64,000 nt of DNA from Streptomyces parvus (GCF_032121415.1 NZ_CP135079.1:4526001-4590000); one strand, 5' to 3'; counted from the first letter of the stretch, positions 25,624-35,071 are shown. Numbers and translations: made by a program. The notes: generated from the letters alone by a model not told the origin.

Positions 25624-26376
25624 ATGGAGATCTTCGGCGTGGACATCGGCGGATCCGGGATCAAGGGCGCTCCCGTGGACCTGGACCGCGGAGACCTGGC
25701 GCGCGAGCGCCACAAAGTGCTGACACCGCACCCGGCCACGCCCCAGGGCGTGGCCGACGGCGTGGCGGAGGTGGTCGGCCATTTCGACTGGTCGGGCCCG
25801 GTCGGCATCACCTTCCCCGGGGTCGTCACGGACGGCATCACCCGCACCGCGGCCAATGTCGACAAGGGCTGGATCGACACGGACGCCCGCACCCTGCTGG
25901 GCGAGCGGATCGGCCGGCCGGTCACCATCCTGAACGACGCGGACGCGGCCGGGGTGGCGGAGATGACCTTCGGCGCGGGCAAGGGCCGTAGGGGCACGGT
26001 CATCCTGCTGACGTTCGGTACGGGCATCGGCAGCGCGGTCTTCACCGACGGCAAGCTCGTCCCCAACACCGAGCTGGGCCACCTGGAACTGCACGGCCAC
26101 GAGGCGGAGAAGCACGCCTCCACGAAGGCCAAGGAGGACGAGGACCTGAGCTGGCAGCACTGGGCGCACCGGGTCCAGAAGTATCTGCTGCACGTGGAGA
26201 TGCTGTTCTCGCCGGAGCTGTTCATCATCGGCGGCGGCGTGAGCCGCAAGGCGGAGAAGTTCCTGCCCCTGATCGAGAAGGTCCGCGCCGAGCTGGTCCC
26301 GGCGCAGCTGCAGAACAACGCGGGCATCGTGGGGGCGGCCATGGCGGCGGCGGGCTCGGGGCCGGTCAAGGACTGA
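25624..26376 (+). CDS. ppgK: Polyphosphate glucokinase (ROK family)
   Basis: A 250-residue kinase that phosphorylates glucose with polyphosphate or ATP. Motifs: phosphate-binding DIGGSGIKGAPVD at the N-terminus, GITFPGVVTDG, NDADAAGVAE with the catalytic Asp, LTFGTGIGSA, and ELGHLELHGHEAEKHAS, which is typical of PPGK and lacks the usual ROK zinc cysteines. The start ATG has no ribosome site; TACCGT ends seven bases upstream, so it may be leaderless. Gene order after ispH is conserved in Streptomyces. Confidence 0.93.
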   Translation: MEIFGVDIGGSGIKGAPVDLDRGDLARERHKVLTPHPATPQGVADGVAEVVGHFDWSGPVGITFPGVVTDGITRTAANVDKGWIDTDARTLLGERIGRPVTILNDADAAGVAEMTFGAGKGRRGTVILLTFGTGIGSAVFTDGKLVPNTELGHLELHGHEAEKHASTKAKEDEDLSWQHWAHRVQKYLLHVEMLFSPELFIIGGGVSRKAEKFLPLIEKVRAELVPAQLQNNAGIVGAAMAAAGSGPVKD

Positions 26377-26468
26377 GCAGACCCGAAGAGCGGGGCCGCG
26401 AGGGCGGAGCAGGGCGGCAGGAGCAGGCCAGGCAGGGGGGCGGGCCCGAGAAGGCGGGCCCCCGGACC

Positions 26469-27122
26469 TCAGGGCCGCTGAGGGCGGCGCGCCGCGGCTG
26501 CTGTGCCGGCCCCGGCCCGTACGGGCTTCGCGTCCGAGGGCGAGGCGGAGGCGGCGGCCGCGGCCCGGGGCGTGCGCTCACCGGCGGGTCCGCGCCCCTG
26601 GGCCAGCACGTACCGCCGCCGGGCCCGCATCAGACGCACCTTGCGTACGGTGGTGATGAGGCCCGCGACGAGCGTTCCGCCGTACAGCCAGCCGGCGTGC
26701 ACGGCGAGGGCGGTGACGAGGCCCATGACCTGCCCGCCGAAGCCCTCGGACCCCCCGGAGATCGGGAAGACCCCGACGGCGAAGGCGATCGGCACGCTGA
26801 TCGGCGCGGTGACGAGGTCGGCGGGCCGGACCCAGAGGGCGGTGAGCGCGCTGACGGGCAGGAAGAGCAGCCCGTAGACGAGTTCCGAGCCGTCGAACAG
26901 CAGCCGGTCGACGCAGGCGAGCACGAACATGGTGAGCGAGGCGAACAGCCCGGCCCCGATCCCGGTGAGCCGGGGGTTGGGGAACCGCCGCAACGCGAGG
27001 ACCACGGGCGGCACGCTCCGCACCCGTACCCGGTACACGGCGGAACCGCCCGGCGCGGGCGGGGCGGGCGCGGCCTGCGGGGGCTGCCGGCGCTGCGGGG
27101 GACGTGTCCTGTGCTGCTCCAC
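26469..27122 (-). CDS. DUF6542-type membrane protein
   Basis: A 217-residue actinobacterial membrane protein. A Pro/Gln/Arg-rich N-terminus (RTRPPQRRQPPQAAP) precedes LRRFPNPRLTGIGAGLFASL and about four hydrophobic segments. The tail is basic and Ala-rich (MRARRRYVLAQGRG). This matches the small DUF6542 family found next to ychF in Streptomyces; function is unknown. GTG at 27122 has TACGTT six bases upstream, suggesting a leaderless mRNA; GTG at 27128 is an alternative. It diverges from ychF. Confidence 0.8.
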   Translation of the reverse strand: MEQHRTRPPQRRQPPQAAPAPPAPGGSAVYRVRVRSVPPVVLALRRFPNPRLTGIGAGLFASLTMFVLACVDRLLFDGSELVYGLLFLPVSALTALWVRPADLVTAPISVPIAFAVGVFPISGGSEGFGGQVMGLVTALAVHAGWLYGGTLVAGLITTVRKVRLMRARRRYVLAQGRGPAGERTPRAAAAASASPSDAKPVRAGAGTAAAARRPQRP

Positions 27123-27355
27123 CTCCACAACGTAGGTGGCGGGGGGCGGGGAATCAGGCGTTGGACACGCGCTTTGGCCGACCTTGGGGTTGCGTTCGAT
27201 GCCGCACGGCCGAAAGCCGTCACTGTTCGGGCCCGTGGGGCAGGCCCGTAGACTGGAGAATCGGTCCACTCCGGCCCCGGGCCGACCCCGCCCGGAACGC
27301 CGAGCCGGACCGGACGCCTTGCTCCCTCCCCGCCTCACTCCAGGAAGTCGCCAAC

Positions 27356-28444
<1,089 letters not shown>

Positions 28445-28493
28445 CGGCTGACGTGTCACCACGTCGCTGATCTGGCAAACATGCAGTTCAGGA

Positions 28494-28522
28494 GGGCTCG
28501 ACTCTTCGGAGTCGGGCCCTTT
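28494..28522 (+). terminator. Rho-independent terminator after ychF
   Basis: GGGCTCGACTC-TTCG-GAGTCGGGCCC forms a hairpin with a tetraloop and one G-T pair, followed by TTTGCTTTTT. It is a classical intrinsic terminator. Confidence 0.9.
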
Positions 28523-28929
28523 GCTTTTTCCGGTGCTGGGATGGTGCCGAGTTGCCTGACCCCTCGTCACCTGCCGTCATCCCTTGTCATGCGTACCGTG
28601 CTGGGTTTGCGCTGGGGCGCGGATGCGCCGCCGGTGCCGGGTTCCACTCTGATGAGCCCTCCCGAGACTACGAGCCGATCGTCGCGGGGAGCGCAGTCTG
28701 CCGTGCCCGGGTTCGTTCTTGCCGGCTTCCACTGACTTGCGGAGTGGCCGGTCCGGCAACATGGCGTCGATTCGTTCGCCGAGGCCCAGGTCAGGGAGTT
28801 CGTACAGGGTCTCCCTCCAGGGTTGCTCGCCGATCGGAAAGCTGATCAACCAGTCCAGGTCGTGCTCCCGGCTCTGATCGAGGCACCCTCGACGCGCTCC
28901 AGCATTTTGATGCCATTTCTTACTCTCAA
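28523..28929. other. No clear gene; possible gene remnant
   Basis: About 400 bp without a supported gene. The minus strand is open from 28969 to 28577. A stretch reading DLDWLISFPIGEQPWRETLY followed by ELPDLGLGERIDAMLPDRP looks protein-like (about 28735-28870), but there is no start with a ribosome site and no family match that I recognise. GC is lower than in the flanking core genes. Best read as a decayed gene fragment in a recombination-prone gap. Confidence 0.4.
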
Positions 28930-28935
28930 TTGACA
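28930..28935 (+). promoter_or_regulatory. Candidate -35 element of the vapBC promoter
   Basis: TTGACA lies 37 bases before the antitoxin ribosome site, in the most AT-rich patch nearby. A matching -10 is not obvious at the expected distance. Confidence 0.35.
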
Positions 28936-28972
28936 TCGTTGTTGGAGCGTCGAGCTGTGAAGGAGACAACTG

Positions 28973-29224
28973 ATGGCCAGGATTGTGATCGATCTGGACG
29001 AGGAGATCGTCGAGCAGGCGATGTGGGTGTATGGGGCGAGGGCGAAGGCCGCCGCAGTGCGGGCGGCCATGGAGGAGGGGGTGAGGCTGCGGCTGCGCCG
29101 GGAGCTGTTCGATGCCATTGACGATGGTGAGTTTGATGACGTGTTCGCGGAGATCCGGTCGCAGACGGGGCCGCGGAATCCGGACGGCTCGCTCAAGCGC
29201 GAGGACGGGGCTTCGGCGGCGTGA
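28973..29224 (+). CDS. vapB: VapB-type antitoxin
   Basis: An 83-residue protein whose N-terminus MARIVIDLDEEIVEQAMWVYG and following helix are typical of VapB antitoxins that bind DNA through the N-terminal ribbon-helix-helix-like part and the toxin through the acidic C-terminus (DAIDDGEFDDVFAEI). ATG at 28973 has AAGGAGA upstream. Its stop overlaps the toxin start as GTGA, the standard coupled toxin-antitoxin layout. It should neutralise the PIN toxin next door and repress the operon. Confidence 0.85.
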   Translation: MARIVIDLDEEIVEQAMWVYGARAKAAAVRAAMEEGVRLRLRRELFDAIDDGEFDDVFAEIRSQTGPRNPDGSLKREDGASAA

Positions 29225-29679
29225 ATGGGCGCTACCTCATCGACAAGTCCGCGCTGGCCCGCCGGGGCAAACCGGCAGTGCGGGCGCGGCTGGATGCACT
29301 GGACCGCGATGGACTCCTGGCTGTGTGCGCCCCGACCGAGTATGAGGTTCTGTACTCGGCGCGTGGACAGCCCGAGGCGCTGCGCCTGCGTACCCTGCTC
29401 CGTGGTTTCGACTACTTGCCCTGCAACGACGAGGAGTTCGAGCAGGCGCTCGCGATCCAGGCGCTGGCGCTGAACGCTGGCTTTCACCGGGCGCTGTCGT
29501 CGGCCGACGTCCTCATCGCGGCAACCGCAGAACGGCATGGGGCCACGGTCCTGCACTACGACGGCGACTTCGACATGATCGCCTCGGTGAGCGGGGTGCA
29601 AGCCGAGTGGGGAGTCCGGCACCGCCGACTGACCTCGGCGTCGGCGTGTGGGCCGAAGCGGGCCAGGGCGAAACAGTAG
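29221..29679 (+). CDS. vapC: VapC-type PIN-domain toxin with altered C-terminus
   Basis: A 152-residue PIN-domain ribonuclease. The acidic active-site residues are visible: Asp in YLIDKSALARR (D8), Glu in PTEYEVLYSARG (about 41), and the C-terminal pair in SADVLIAATAERHG and HYDGDFDMIASV. VapC toxins cleave RNA, often tRNA. The last 15 or so residues (after GVRHRR) read through DNA that on the other strand encodes the end of a DUF6000 protein. The toxin therefore appears to have lost its native end and gained a foreign tail by recombination. Activity is likely, since the catalytic residues precede the junction. Confidence 0.85.
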   Translation: MNGRYLIDKSALARRGKPAVRARLDALDRDGLLAVCAPTEYEVLYSARGQPEALRLRTLLRGFDYLPCNDEEFEQALAIQALALNAGFHRALSSADVLIAATAERHGATVLHYDGDFDMIASVSGVQAEWGVRHRRLTSASACGPKRARAKQ

Positions 29680-30006
29680 GCGCCGCCGGAGAAGCAGACC
29701 TCGCTGGCCAGGAGCAAGTCGCCGATGCGTTCGCGGAACGCTGCGCGTCGGCCTATGCCGATCAGCCAGGCGGCGGTGAAGCGTGAACGCCACTCGAAGC
29801 CGAGAAGGGCCTCCAGTTCGGCATCGCTGATCGTGGCTGCGTCGTCGATGAGGTGACGGGCAGAGCGTTCGGCACGGGGCCACCCGGGACGCAGGACGCG
29901 ACCGCTTTTCAGTTCGCGGTAGCGCGGGCGGTCAGAGCCCTTCCTTGTCACGTAGCGCTCGATTACGTAGCCGTAGCCCGATTTCTTCGGGGTGCTGGAA
30001 CGGCAT
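29636..30006 (-). pseudogene. DUF6000 family gene, frameshifted and 3'-truncated
   Basis: The segment ALLGFEWRSRFTAAWLIGIG with RERIGDLLLASEVCFSGGAY and LARFGPHADAEV is characteristic of DUF6000 proteins. An ATG at 30006 with GGAGGGG upstream starts MPFQHPEEIGL, but the conserved continuation YVIERYVTRKG is in another frame, so a frameshift lies near 29965-29975. The 3' end stops matching after HADAEV, where the sequence becomes the antisense of vapC. The gene is therefore broken at both ends. Function of the family is unknown. The family assignment is from memory of its motifs. Confidence 0.6.
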
Positions 30007-30009
30007 GGG

Positions 30010-30270
30010 TCACCCCTCCGGGCGCACGTCGGCACGGTCGATCCAGGTGGGGGCGACGAAGATGTTGTCGCCAGCGGGGGCTTCGAAGGCTTCCAGGAGG
30101 GACCAGGTGCGGGACTCTTCGACCAGGTGCTCCCAGGGCGCGGTCCATTCGAGTTCCCAGTACAGGCCAGTGCCGGAGACGCTGTATGTGCGGCCGGCGT
30201 CCACTCGCCAGAACTGGGAGTAGAGGATCACCTGGGCGTGGTCGGCCAGGTCGTTGGTGCTGGGCGACCC
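30010..30270 (-). pseudogene. C-terminal remnant of an unrecognised gene
   Basis: The minus strand encodes ADHAQVILYSQFWRVDAG and GLYWELEWTAPWEHLVEES ending at a TGA just before the DUF6000 start. It looks like the end of a real globular protein, but no start with a ribosome site is present and the reading frame upstream of 30270 loses protein-like character. A hairpin at 30293-30318 lies just beyond. I do not recognise the family. Confidence 0.4.
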
Positions 30271-30292
30271 ACGTCGGCACGGTCGTGTGCTG

Positions 30293-30318
30293 GGGGTCGG
30301 ACTCTCTTGACCGACCCC
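30293..30318. terminator. Terminator-like inverted repeat in the accessory island
   Basis: GGGGTCGG and CCGACCCC are separated by ten bases, followed on the + strand by TTCCTC. It may be a relic of a terminator from a lost gene. Confidence 0.45.
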
Positions 30319-30460
30319 TTCCTCATGCCGACCGCAACGCACAGGAACGCGTGGGGCGAACGGCCGGGGGCGCGGATGGCACTGAACGATTACCGTGCCC
30401 TCCGTACGGCGGGCTCTGCCAGCGCCCGCTGACCGGCTGCCGTTCGAGGAGTTGTCCGCC

Positions 30461-30811
30461 TTGCCACAGATCACCGTCGACTACTCCGGCACGCTCGATG
30501 CGGCCTTCGACCGTCAGGCCTTCGCGCTCGCCCTGCACCCGGTGGTCGTCGCCACCGTCGACGCTCGGCCGGAAGACTGCAGGACACGTTTCCGGCGGGT
30601 TGTGGACTTCGTCGCCGGAGCCGAGACCGAAGGCCACGCCGTTCTGCACGTCGAGATCGGACTGCGCCACGGTCGCACCGACGCGGACAAGGCCCGCCTC
30701 TCGGCCGCCGTACTCGCTCTGGTCGCCGCCCAGGTCAAGCCGGTCGACGGCGTCACCCTGCATGCCTCCGCCGAGATCCCCACCCTGGACGGGTCCTACC
30801 GGCGGCGCTGA
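30461..30811 (+). CDS. 5-carboxymethyl-2-hydroxymuconate isomerase-like tautomerase
   Basis: A 116-residue protein starting (M)PQITVDYSGTLDAAFDR, with the N-terminal proline that serves as general base in the tautomerase/CHMI family. The body (RFRRVVDFVAGAETEGHAVL, HVEIGLRHGRTDADKARLS) matches HpaF-like isomerases of homoprotocatechuate degradation. No other hpa genes are near, so the substrate is uncertain. The start is TTG at 30461 with GAGGAG nine bases upstream; a GTG at 30395 would add 22 unconserved residues and bury the catalytic Pro, so the TTG is preferred. Confidence 0.75.
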   Translation: MPQITVDYSGTLDAAFDRQAFALALHPVVVATVDARPEDCRTRFRRVVDFVAGAETEGHAVLHVEIGLRHGRTDADKARLSAAVLALVAAQVKPVDGVTLHASAEIPTLDGSYRRR

Positions 30812-30953
30812 CCCGCTCCCGCCTTCGCCTCCGGTACGGGCCCGGCCTCGGCGCTCCGCAGCGCGCCCCGTCCGCTGCCCGGTCTCCAACGGGTCGGGAC
30901 CCCGTTCGCAGATCGGGCGCATCGGGCGGTTCCGGACGAGGCCCGTAGGGGTA

Positions 30954-30965
30954 CTACCTCAGTAG
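30954..30965. promoter_or_regulatory. Palindrome upstream of nfeD/SPFH genes
   Basis: CTAC-CTCA-GTAG is a perfect spaced palindrome flanked by GGGGTA and GTCCCC, about 24 bp before the nfeD start. This is a candidate response-regulator or repressor site. Confidence 0.4.
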
Positions 30966-30988
30966 GTCCCCTTGGGGAGGCTGATTCG

Positions 30989-31426
30989 ATGCCGTGGTAC
31001 GCATGGTTGCTCGCCGCCGCGGCGCTCGGCGCTGCGGAGTTCTTCACCCTGACGCTGGTCTTCGGGCTGCTGGCCGGGGCGGCCCTGGTCGCTGCCCTCG
31101 TGGCCGGTGTGGGCGTCGGCCTGTTCGGTCAGCTCGTGGCGCTCGGACTGGCGGCGGCGGCCGGTCTCGCCCTCGTCCGCCCCGTCGCGATGCGGCACAT
31201 GGCGCAGGCGCCCCTGACCCATGAGGGCAGCGACGCGCTGATCGGCAAGCGCGCGGAGGTCGTGCAGGAGGTCACCGCGACCCATGGCCTGATCAAGCTC
31301 GCCGGTGAGGAGTGGACCGCCCGCGCCCTCGACGAAAGCCATGTGATCCCGGTGGGAGCGCTGGTGGACGTCATGGAGATCGAGGGCGCCACCGCCGTCG
31401 TCTATCCCCGCGAGCTCCTTCCGTGA
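30989..31426 (+). CDS. NfeD-like membrane protein
   Basis: A 145-residue protein with two or three membrane segments in the first 75 residues and a C-terminal OB-fold-like domain (about 85-140: ALIGKRAEVVQEV ... GEEWTARALDE ... VDVMEIEGATAVVYP). This is the short NfeD form that partners SPFH/stomatin proteins in membrane microdomains. The SPFH gene follows 66 bp downstream, the usual arrangement. A GGGGAGG lies about 12 bases before the ATG. Confidence 0.88.
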   Translation: MPWYAWLLAAAALGAAEFFTLTLVFGLLAGAALVAALVAGVGVGLFGQLVALGLAAAAGLALVRPVAMRHMAQAPLTHEGSDALIGKRAEVVQEVTATHGLIKLAGEEWTARALDESHVIPVGALVDVMEIEGATAVVYPRELLP

Positions 31427-31492
31427 CCGGCCGAACGCGTAGCGCCGCCCCCTGGCGCCGCGCCCGTAGCGAGCAGCGATGGAGGAAGAAGC

Positions 31493-32617
31493 ATGGATCC
31501 GGTGGTCATACCGATTCTCGTGGCGGCGCTCGTCGTGGTCTTCCTCGTGGCGGCCACCGTGCGGATCGTTCCGCAGGCGCGCCGCTACAACATCGAGCGG
31601 TTCGGCCGGTACCGCAGAACCCTCCAGCCCGGTCTGAACTTCGTCCTGCCGGTGGCGGACCGGGTCAACACCAAGCTCGACGTGCGTGAGCAGGTGTATT
31701 CGTCCGACCCCAAACCGGTGATCACCGAGGACAACCTCGTGGTCAACATCGACACCGTGCTCTACTACCAGATCACCGACCCGCGGGCCGCGGCCTACGA
31801 GGTCGCCGACTATCTGCACGCCATCGACCAGCTCACCGTGACCACCCTGCGGAACGTCATCGGCTCCATGGACCTGGAGGCGACGCTCACCTCGCGCGAG
31901 GAGATCAACGCCCGGCTCCGGGCCGTCCTCGACGACGCGACCGGGAAGTGGGGCATCCGGGTCAACCGGGTCGAGATCAAGGCCATCGATCCGCCGAACA
32001 CCATCAAAGAGGCGATGGAGAAGCAGATGCGGGCCGAGCGTGACAAGCGCGCCGCCATCCTGCACGCCGAAGGTGAGCGGCAGGCCAAGATCCTCACCGC
32101 GGAGGGCACGAAGCAGAAGGACATCCTGGAGGCCCAGGGCACGCAGCAGGCCATGATCCTGCGGGCCGACGGCGAGTCGAAGGCCGTGGAGCTCGTCTTC
32201 CAGGCCGTCCACCGCAACAACGCCGACGCGAAGGTCCTGGCGTACAAGTACCTGGAGACGCTCCCCGATCTGGCGCAGAGCGACAACAACACCTTCTGGG
32301 TGATCCCGGGCGAGCTGACCGAGGCGATCCGCACCGTCACCACCGCGTTCGGCGACCAGTCGGCCGGGGCGGGGCTGTCGGCGTCCGCGGAGCGCGAGAG
32401 CGCGGCCGCCGATGTCGCCGACAGCGACAAGGACGGCGTCGGGGGGCCGGAGATCGAGCCGAACTCGACCCTCGCGCTGGACGCCGTCGCCGCCGCCGAC
32501 GAGGCCGCGAAACAGGCCGCCGCCGCGGTGAGCGACGCGAAGGCCGAGGCGGAGGCCGCGGGCGAGACCCGGCCGGGGCGGGGGCAGGCCACCGGCGGCG
32601 GAAAGGCTGAGCCGTGA
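31493..32617 (+). CDS. SPFH/band 7 (stomatin-like) membrane protein
   Basis: A 374-residue protein: one N-terminal membrane segment (about 4-24), an SPFH/band 7 domain (about 26-200; RYNIERFGRYRRTLQPGLNF, PVITEDNLVVNIDT), a helical coiled region rich in Ala/Glu/Lys, then an acidic Ala-rich low-complexity tail. Family members form oligomeric scaffolds in lipid microdomains with NfeD. Ribosome site GGAGGAAG precedes the ATG. The stop codon lies inside a 7-bp tandem repeat; because the first TGA is in frame, copy number changes downstream do not alter the protein. Confidence 0.93.
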   Translation: MDPVVIPILVAALVVVFLVAATVRIVPQARRYNIERFGRYRRTLQPGLNFVLPVADRVNTKLDVREQVYSSDPKPVITEDNLVVNIDTVLYYQITDPRAAAYEVADYLHAIDQLTVTTLRNVIGSMDLEATLTSREEINARLRAVLDDATGKWGIRVNRVEIKAIDPPNTIKEAMEKQMRAERDKRAAILHAEGERQAKILTAEGTKQKDILEAQGTQQAMILRADGESKAVELVFQAVHRNNADAKVLAYKYLETLPDLAQSDNNTFWVIPGELTEAIRTVTTAFGDQSAGAGLSASAERESAAADVADSDKDGVGGPEIEPNSTLALDAVAAADEAAKQAAAAVSDAKAEAEAAGETRPGRGQATGGGKAEP

Positions 32618-32663
32618 GCCGTGAGCCGTGAGCCGTGAGCCATGAGCCGTGAGCCGTGAGCCG
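32608..32663 (+). repeat. Tandem repeat, 8 copies of the heptamer TGAGCCG
   Basis: Eight contiguous 7-bp units run from 32608 to 32663; the fifth reads TGAGCCA. The SPFH stop codon is formed by the second unit. Each unit carries a TGA, so translation in any frame stops soon after entering the array. Confidence 0.95.
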
Positions 32664-32802
32664 ATGAGCGGCTGGCGGTCGAGCGGCCGGGGCGGCTGAG
32701 TTGCTCAGCCGCTCGGCGTAAACGTCTTGGTACGGCCGCGCCCGTACGGCAGACTTGCCGCGCAACTCTTGTACGGCACAGGCGACTCGGGGGAATACGA
32801 CG

Positions 32803-34092
32803 GTGAATCGCCGCCTGTCCATGGTGCTGGCCGCCTACGGGGTGTGGAGCCAGGCGACCGTCCTGTTCTTCCTCGACCCGATGAAGCGGCAGGTCTCCGA
32901 ACTCGTGGAGCCCGAGGCGACCGTGGGTGAGGTCCAACTGCTGGGCCTCTCCCTCGAAGGCTTCGCGGTGCGCGACCTGCACCAGGTGCAGGGCTGGCTG
33001 CCGCAGGTCGTCTTCCTGCTGCTGAGCGGTCTGCTCACCTACGGCGTGCTCCGCAGAAGCGTCGGCATCAGGCCGAGGCTCAGGACCGTCCTCGCCCTGG
33101 GCGGCGCCGCGCTGCTCGCCGCGGGGGCGGCGACGCTGATCGGCCCCGCCCTGGACCCGGACGCCTCCACCGCGATGCCCGCCTACCGCGCCTGGGTGGT
33201 GCGGGCCCAGACGGGTGAAGTGCCGGGCGCGGCAGCCCAGTTCGCGCTGCTCACGCTGTGGCTGCCGGTCGTCCTCTGGATCCTGGTGTGGCGGTACCGG
33301 GACTGGCAGCCCGTGCGGACCCACCTCAGGACCGCGGAGGGCACCGAGAGCGACGAGGGCAGTGAGGGCTACGAGGACCGCGAGGGGCGTGAGAAGTCCG
33401 GTCCGTCGCGGTTCTCCGCCCGTGCCCGGCGCCAACTCCTCAGCGCCGGGCTGATCCCGGCCGTGCTGCTGGCCGTGGCGGGGGGCCCGGTCCTTCGTCA
33501 CGTCCGGGTCAGGCACCTCTACCAGGGAGTCCCGGGGTCTCCGGACGCCTCGGTCACCTTCGATCCGGACCTGTGGGAGGACTACCGGCCGCCGGCCGCG
33601 GTCGAGGAGTGGAGCGGGGTCCTCTACCCGGCGCTGCGCCTGCGCCCGCTCAGGACCGAGCTGCTCGGGGGCTGGATCGCGACCCTGGTGGTCTGCGCCG
33701 TCTTCCTCCTGGTGCTGGCCGTGGCGCTCCGCTCCCTGGCGCGGCGTGCGGCGGAGGTGGGGCGGTGGCGCCCGGCTGCCCTCGCCGACCTGGCCGTGAA
33801 GGGCTGGTACGCCACGGTCCTGGCGGCCGTCGTCGCCGCGGTCGTGGACGGCCGGCTGATGCGATGGTTCGCCCCGCGCGGCGAAAGCGGGGCGAACGTC
33901 GAACACCTGGGGGTGGCCCTCGGCGACGCCGTCCGGTTCGGGGCGGCCTGGGGGTGGGCCACGGGGCTCGCGCTCCTGGCCGTGGTTCTGCTGATGACGC
34001 GGCGTGCGGCGGTCTCCGCGGCCCCCCGCGCCGACGAGTACGAGGACCAGCCGGTCCCTGAGCGCGAGGAGCGGTCGACCCATGGCGACTAA
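32803..34092 (+). CDS. Polytopic membrane protein of unknown function
   Basis: A 429-residue protein with about seven hydrophobic helices, a long first extracytoplasmic loop, an acidic Glu/Ser/Gly linker (EGTESDEGSEGYEDREGRE) near residue 175 and a charged tail. No family is recognised. GTG at 32803 has GGGGGA nine bases upstream. The last 11 bp overlap the next gene, so the two are co-translated and probably work together at the membrane. Confidence 0.75.
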   Translation: MNRRLSMVLAAYGVWSQATVLFFLDPMKRQVSELVEPEATVGEVQLLGLSLEGFAVRDLHQVQGWLPQVVFLLLSGLLTYGVLRRSVGIRPRLRTVLALGGAALLAAGAATLIGPALDPDASTAMPAYRAWVVRAQTGEVPGAAAQFALLTLWLPVVLWILVWRYRDWQPVRTHLRTAEGTESDEGSEGYEDREGREKSGPSRFSARARRQLLSAGLIPAVLLAVAGGPVLRHVRVRHLYQGVPGSPDASVTFDPDLWEDYRPPAAVEEWSGVLYPALRLRPLRTELLGGWIATLVVCAVFLLVLAVALRSLARRAAEVGRWRPAALADLAVKGWYATVLAAVVAAVVDGRLMRWFAPRGESGANVEHLGVALGDAVRFGAAWGWATGLALLAVVLLMTRRAAVSAAPRADEYEDQPVPEREERSTHGD

Positions 34093-35071
34093 CCGGCGGG
34101 GGACCCGCAGGACGGGCGCGCTCACCCGGGCGAGCGTACGGCGGGGGAGCGGGGCGCGCCCGCCGCGCCCCGAGGAGGAGGCCGAGGGGGCGACGGGCCG
34201 GCTGCGGTTCGTGCAGAGCCCGACCACCTGGCTGCTGGGCATCCTGCTGGCCGTGGTGACCGTGACGTTCCAGGACGTCCTGACCGCGTCGGTGAAGACG
34301 ATCCTGCCGCTGGACCGGGTGCCGGACCGGCTCTCACCGCAGAACGCCATCGACGTGGTCGAGGTCAAGGACGTCAAGGACATCGGGTACTACGTGGTGC
34401 GCGAGGAGGAAGGGGCCGGGAGCGCCGCGGACCGGAAGATCCTCGAAGAGATCTCGTCGGGCGGCCCCTGGCGGGAGGGCCGGAAGGCCGTCGACGCCGG
34501 GAACGCGGAGTGGATGATCACCGTGCAGGGCAGGGCCGCCCAGCAGGTCCGTATCACCGACATCGTGCCCGTACTGGAGGGAGGAAGGTGTGCGAAGCCG
34601 CTCGGCGGCAGCCTGGCGCACTTCCCCTCCCAGGGGGTCATGGACGTCATCCCGCTGGAGCTGGAGGTGGACGCCCCGCGCCCGCGCCTCAAGATCTCCG
34701 GCAAGGACGCCAAGGACGCCAAGCCGTTCTTCACGGGACCCGAGGCCAAGCACATCACGTTGAACCAGAACGAGACCGAGGCGTTCATCGTCCAGGCGAC
34801 GGCCTCGACGGGCTACTGCCGCTGGCGGTACCGGGTGCACTACGAAGTCGGCGGCAGCACCGCGGAGATGACGATCAGCGGCCCCGGGGGCGAGCCGTTC
34901 GAGCTGACCGCCCGCCTGACCGACGCCTCCGGCTACCGGAGGGTCTACTTCCCGTCCTTCGACTGCCGGTCCTCTGGCCCGCCTCCGCCGCGCAGGTGGT
35001 ACGAGCAGACCGGTGCGGAGTACGCCCGCGACCGGCGCAGCGGCAAGGTGCCGCCCTGCCCCGAGAGCTGA
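34082..35071 (+). CDS. Membrane-anchored protein of unknown function
   Basis: A 329-residue protein with a basic N-terminus, one membrane segment (about residues 48-65, TWLLGILLAVVTVTFQDVLT) and an extracytoplasmic body that contains cysteines in EGGRCAKPLGG, TGYCRWRYRVHY, SFDCRSS and VPPCPES, which could form disulfides. Beta-rich; no known family. ATG at 34082 lies inside the end of the preceding gene, so expression is coupled. The pair sits between the SPFH genes and a secreted hydrolase, but no functional link is visible. Confidence 0.75.
   Translation: MATNRRGTRRTGALTRASVRRGSGARPPRPEEEAEGATGRLRFVQSPTTWLLGILLAVVTVTFQDVLTASVKTILPLDRVPDRLSPQNAIDVVEVKDVKDIGYYVVREEEGAGSAADRKILEEISSGGPWREGRKAVDAGNAEWMITVQGRAAQQVRITDIVPVLEGGRCAKPLGGSLAHFPSQGVMDVIPLELEVDAPRPRLKISGKDAKDAKPFFTGPEAKHITLNQNETEAFIVQATASTGYCRWRYRVHYEVGGSTAEMTISGPGGEPFELTARLTDASGYRRVYFPSFDCRSSGPPPPRRWYEQTGAEYARDRRSGKVPPCPES

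Noticed and set aside
28577..28969. Minus-strand 130-codon frame after ychF
   Set aside because: A short stretch looks protein-like, but there is no ribosome site and the ends are low complexity; listed only as a possible remnant.
28846..29883. Minus-strand 345-codon frame across vapBC
   Set aside because: Contains no family motif and is antisense to the clear vapB/vapC frames.
30323..30922. Minus-strand frame over the tautomerase gene
   Set aside because: Shadow of the plus-strand tautomerase, which has the catalytic Pro and family motifs.
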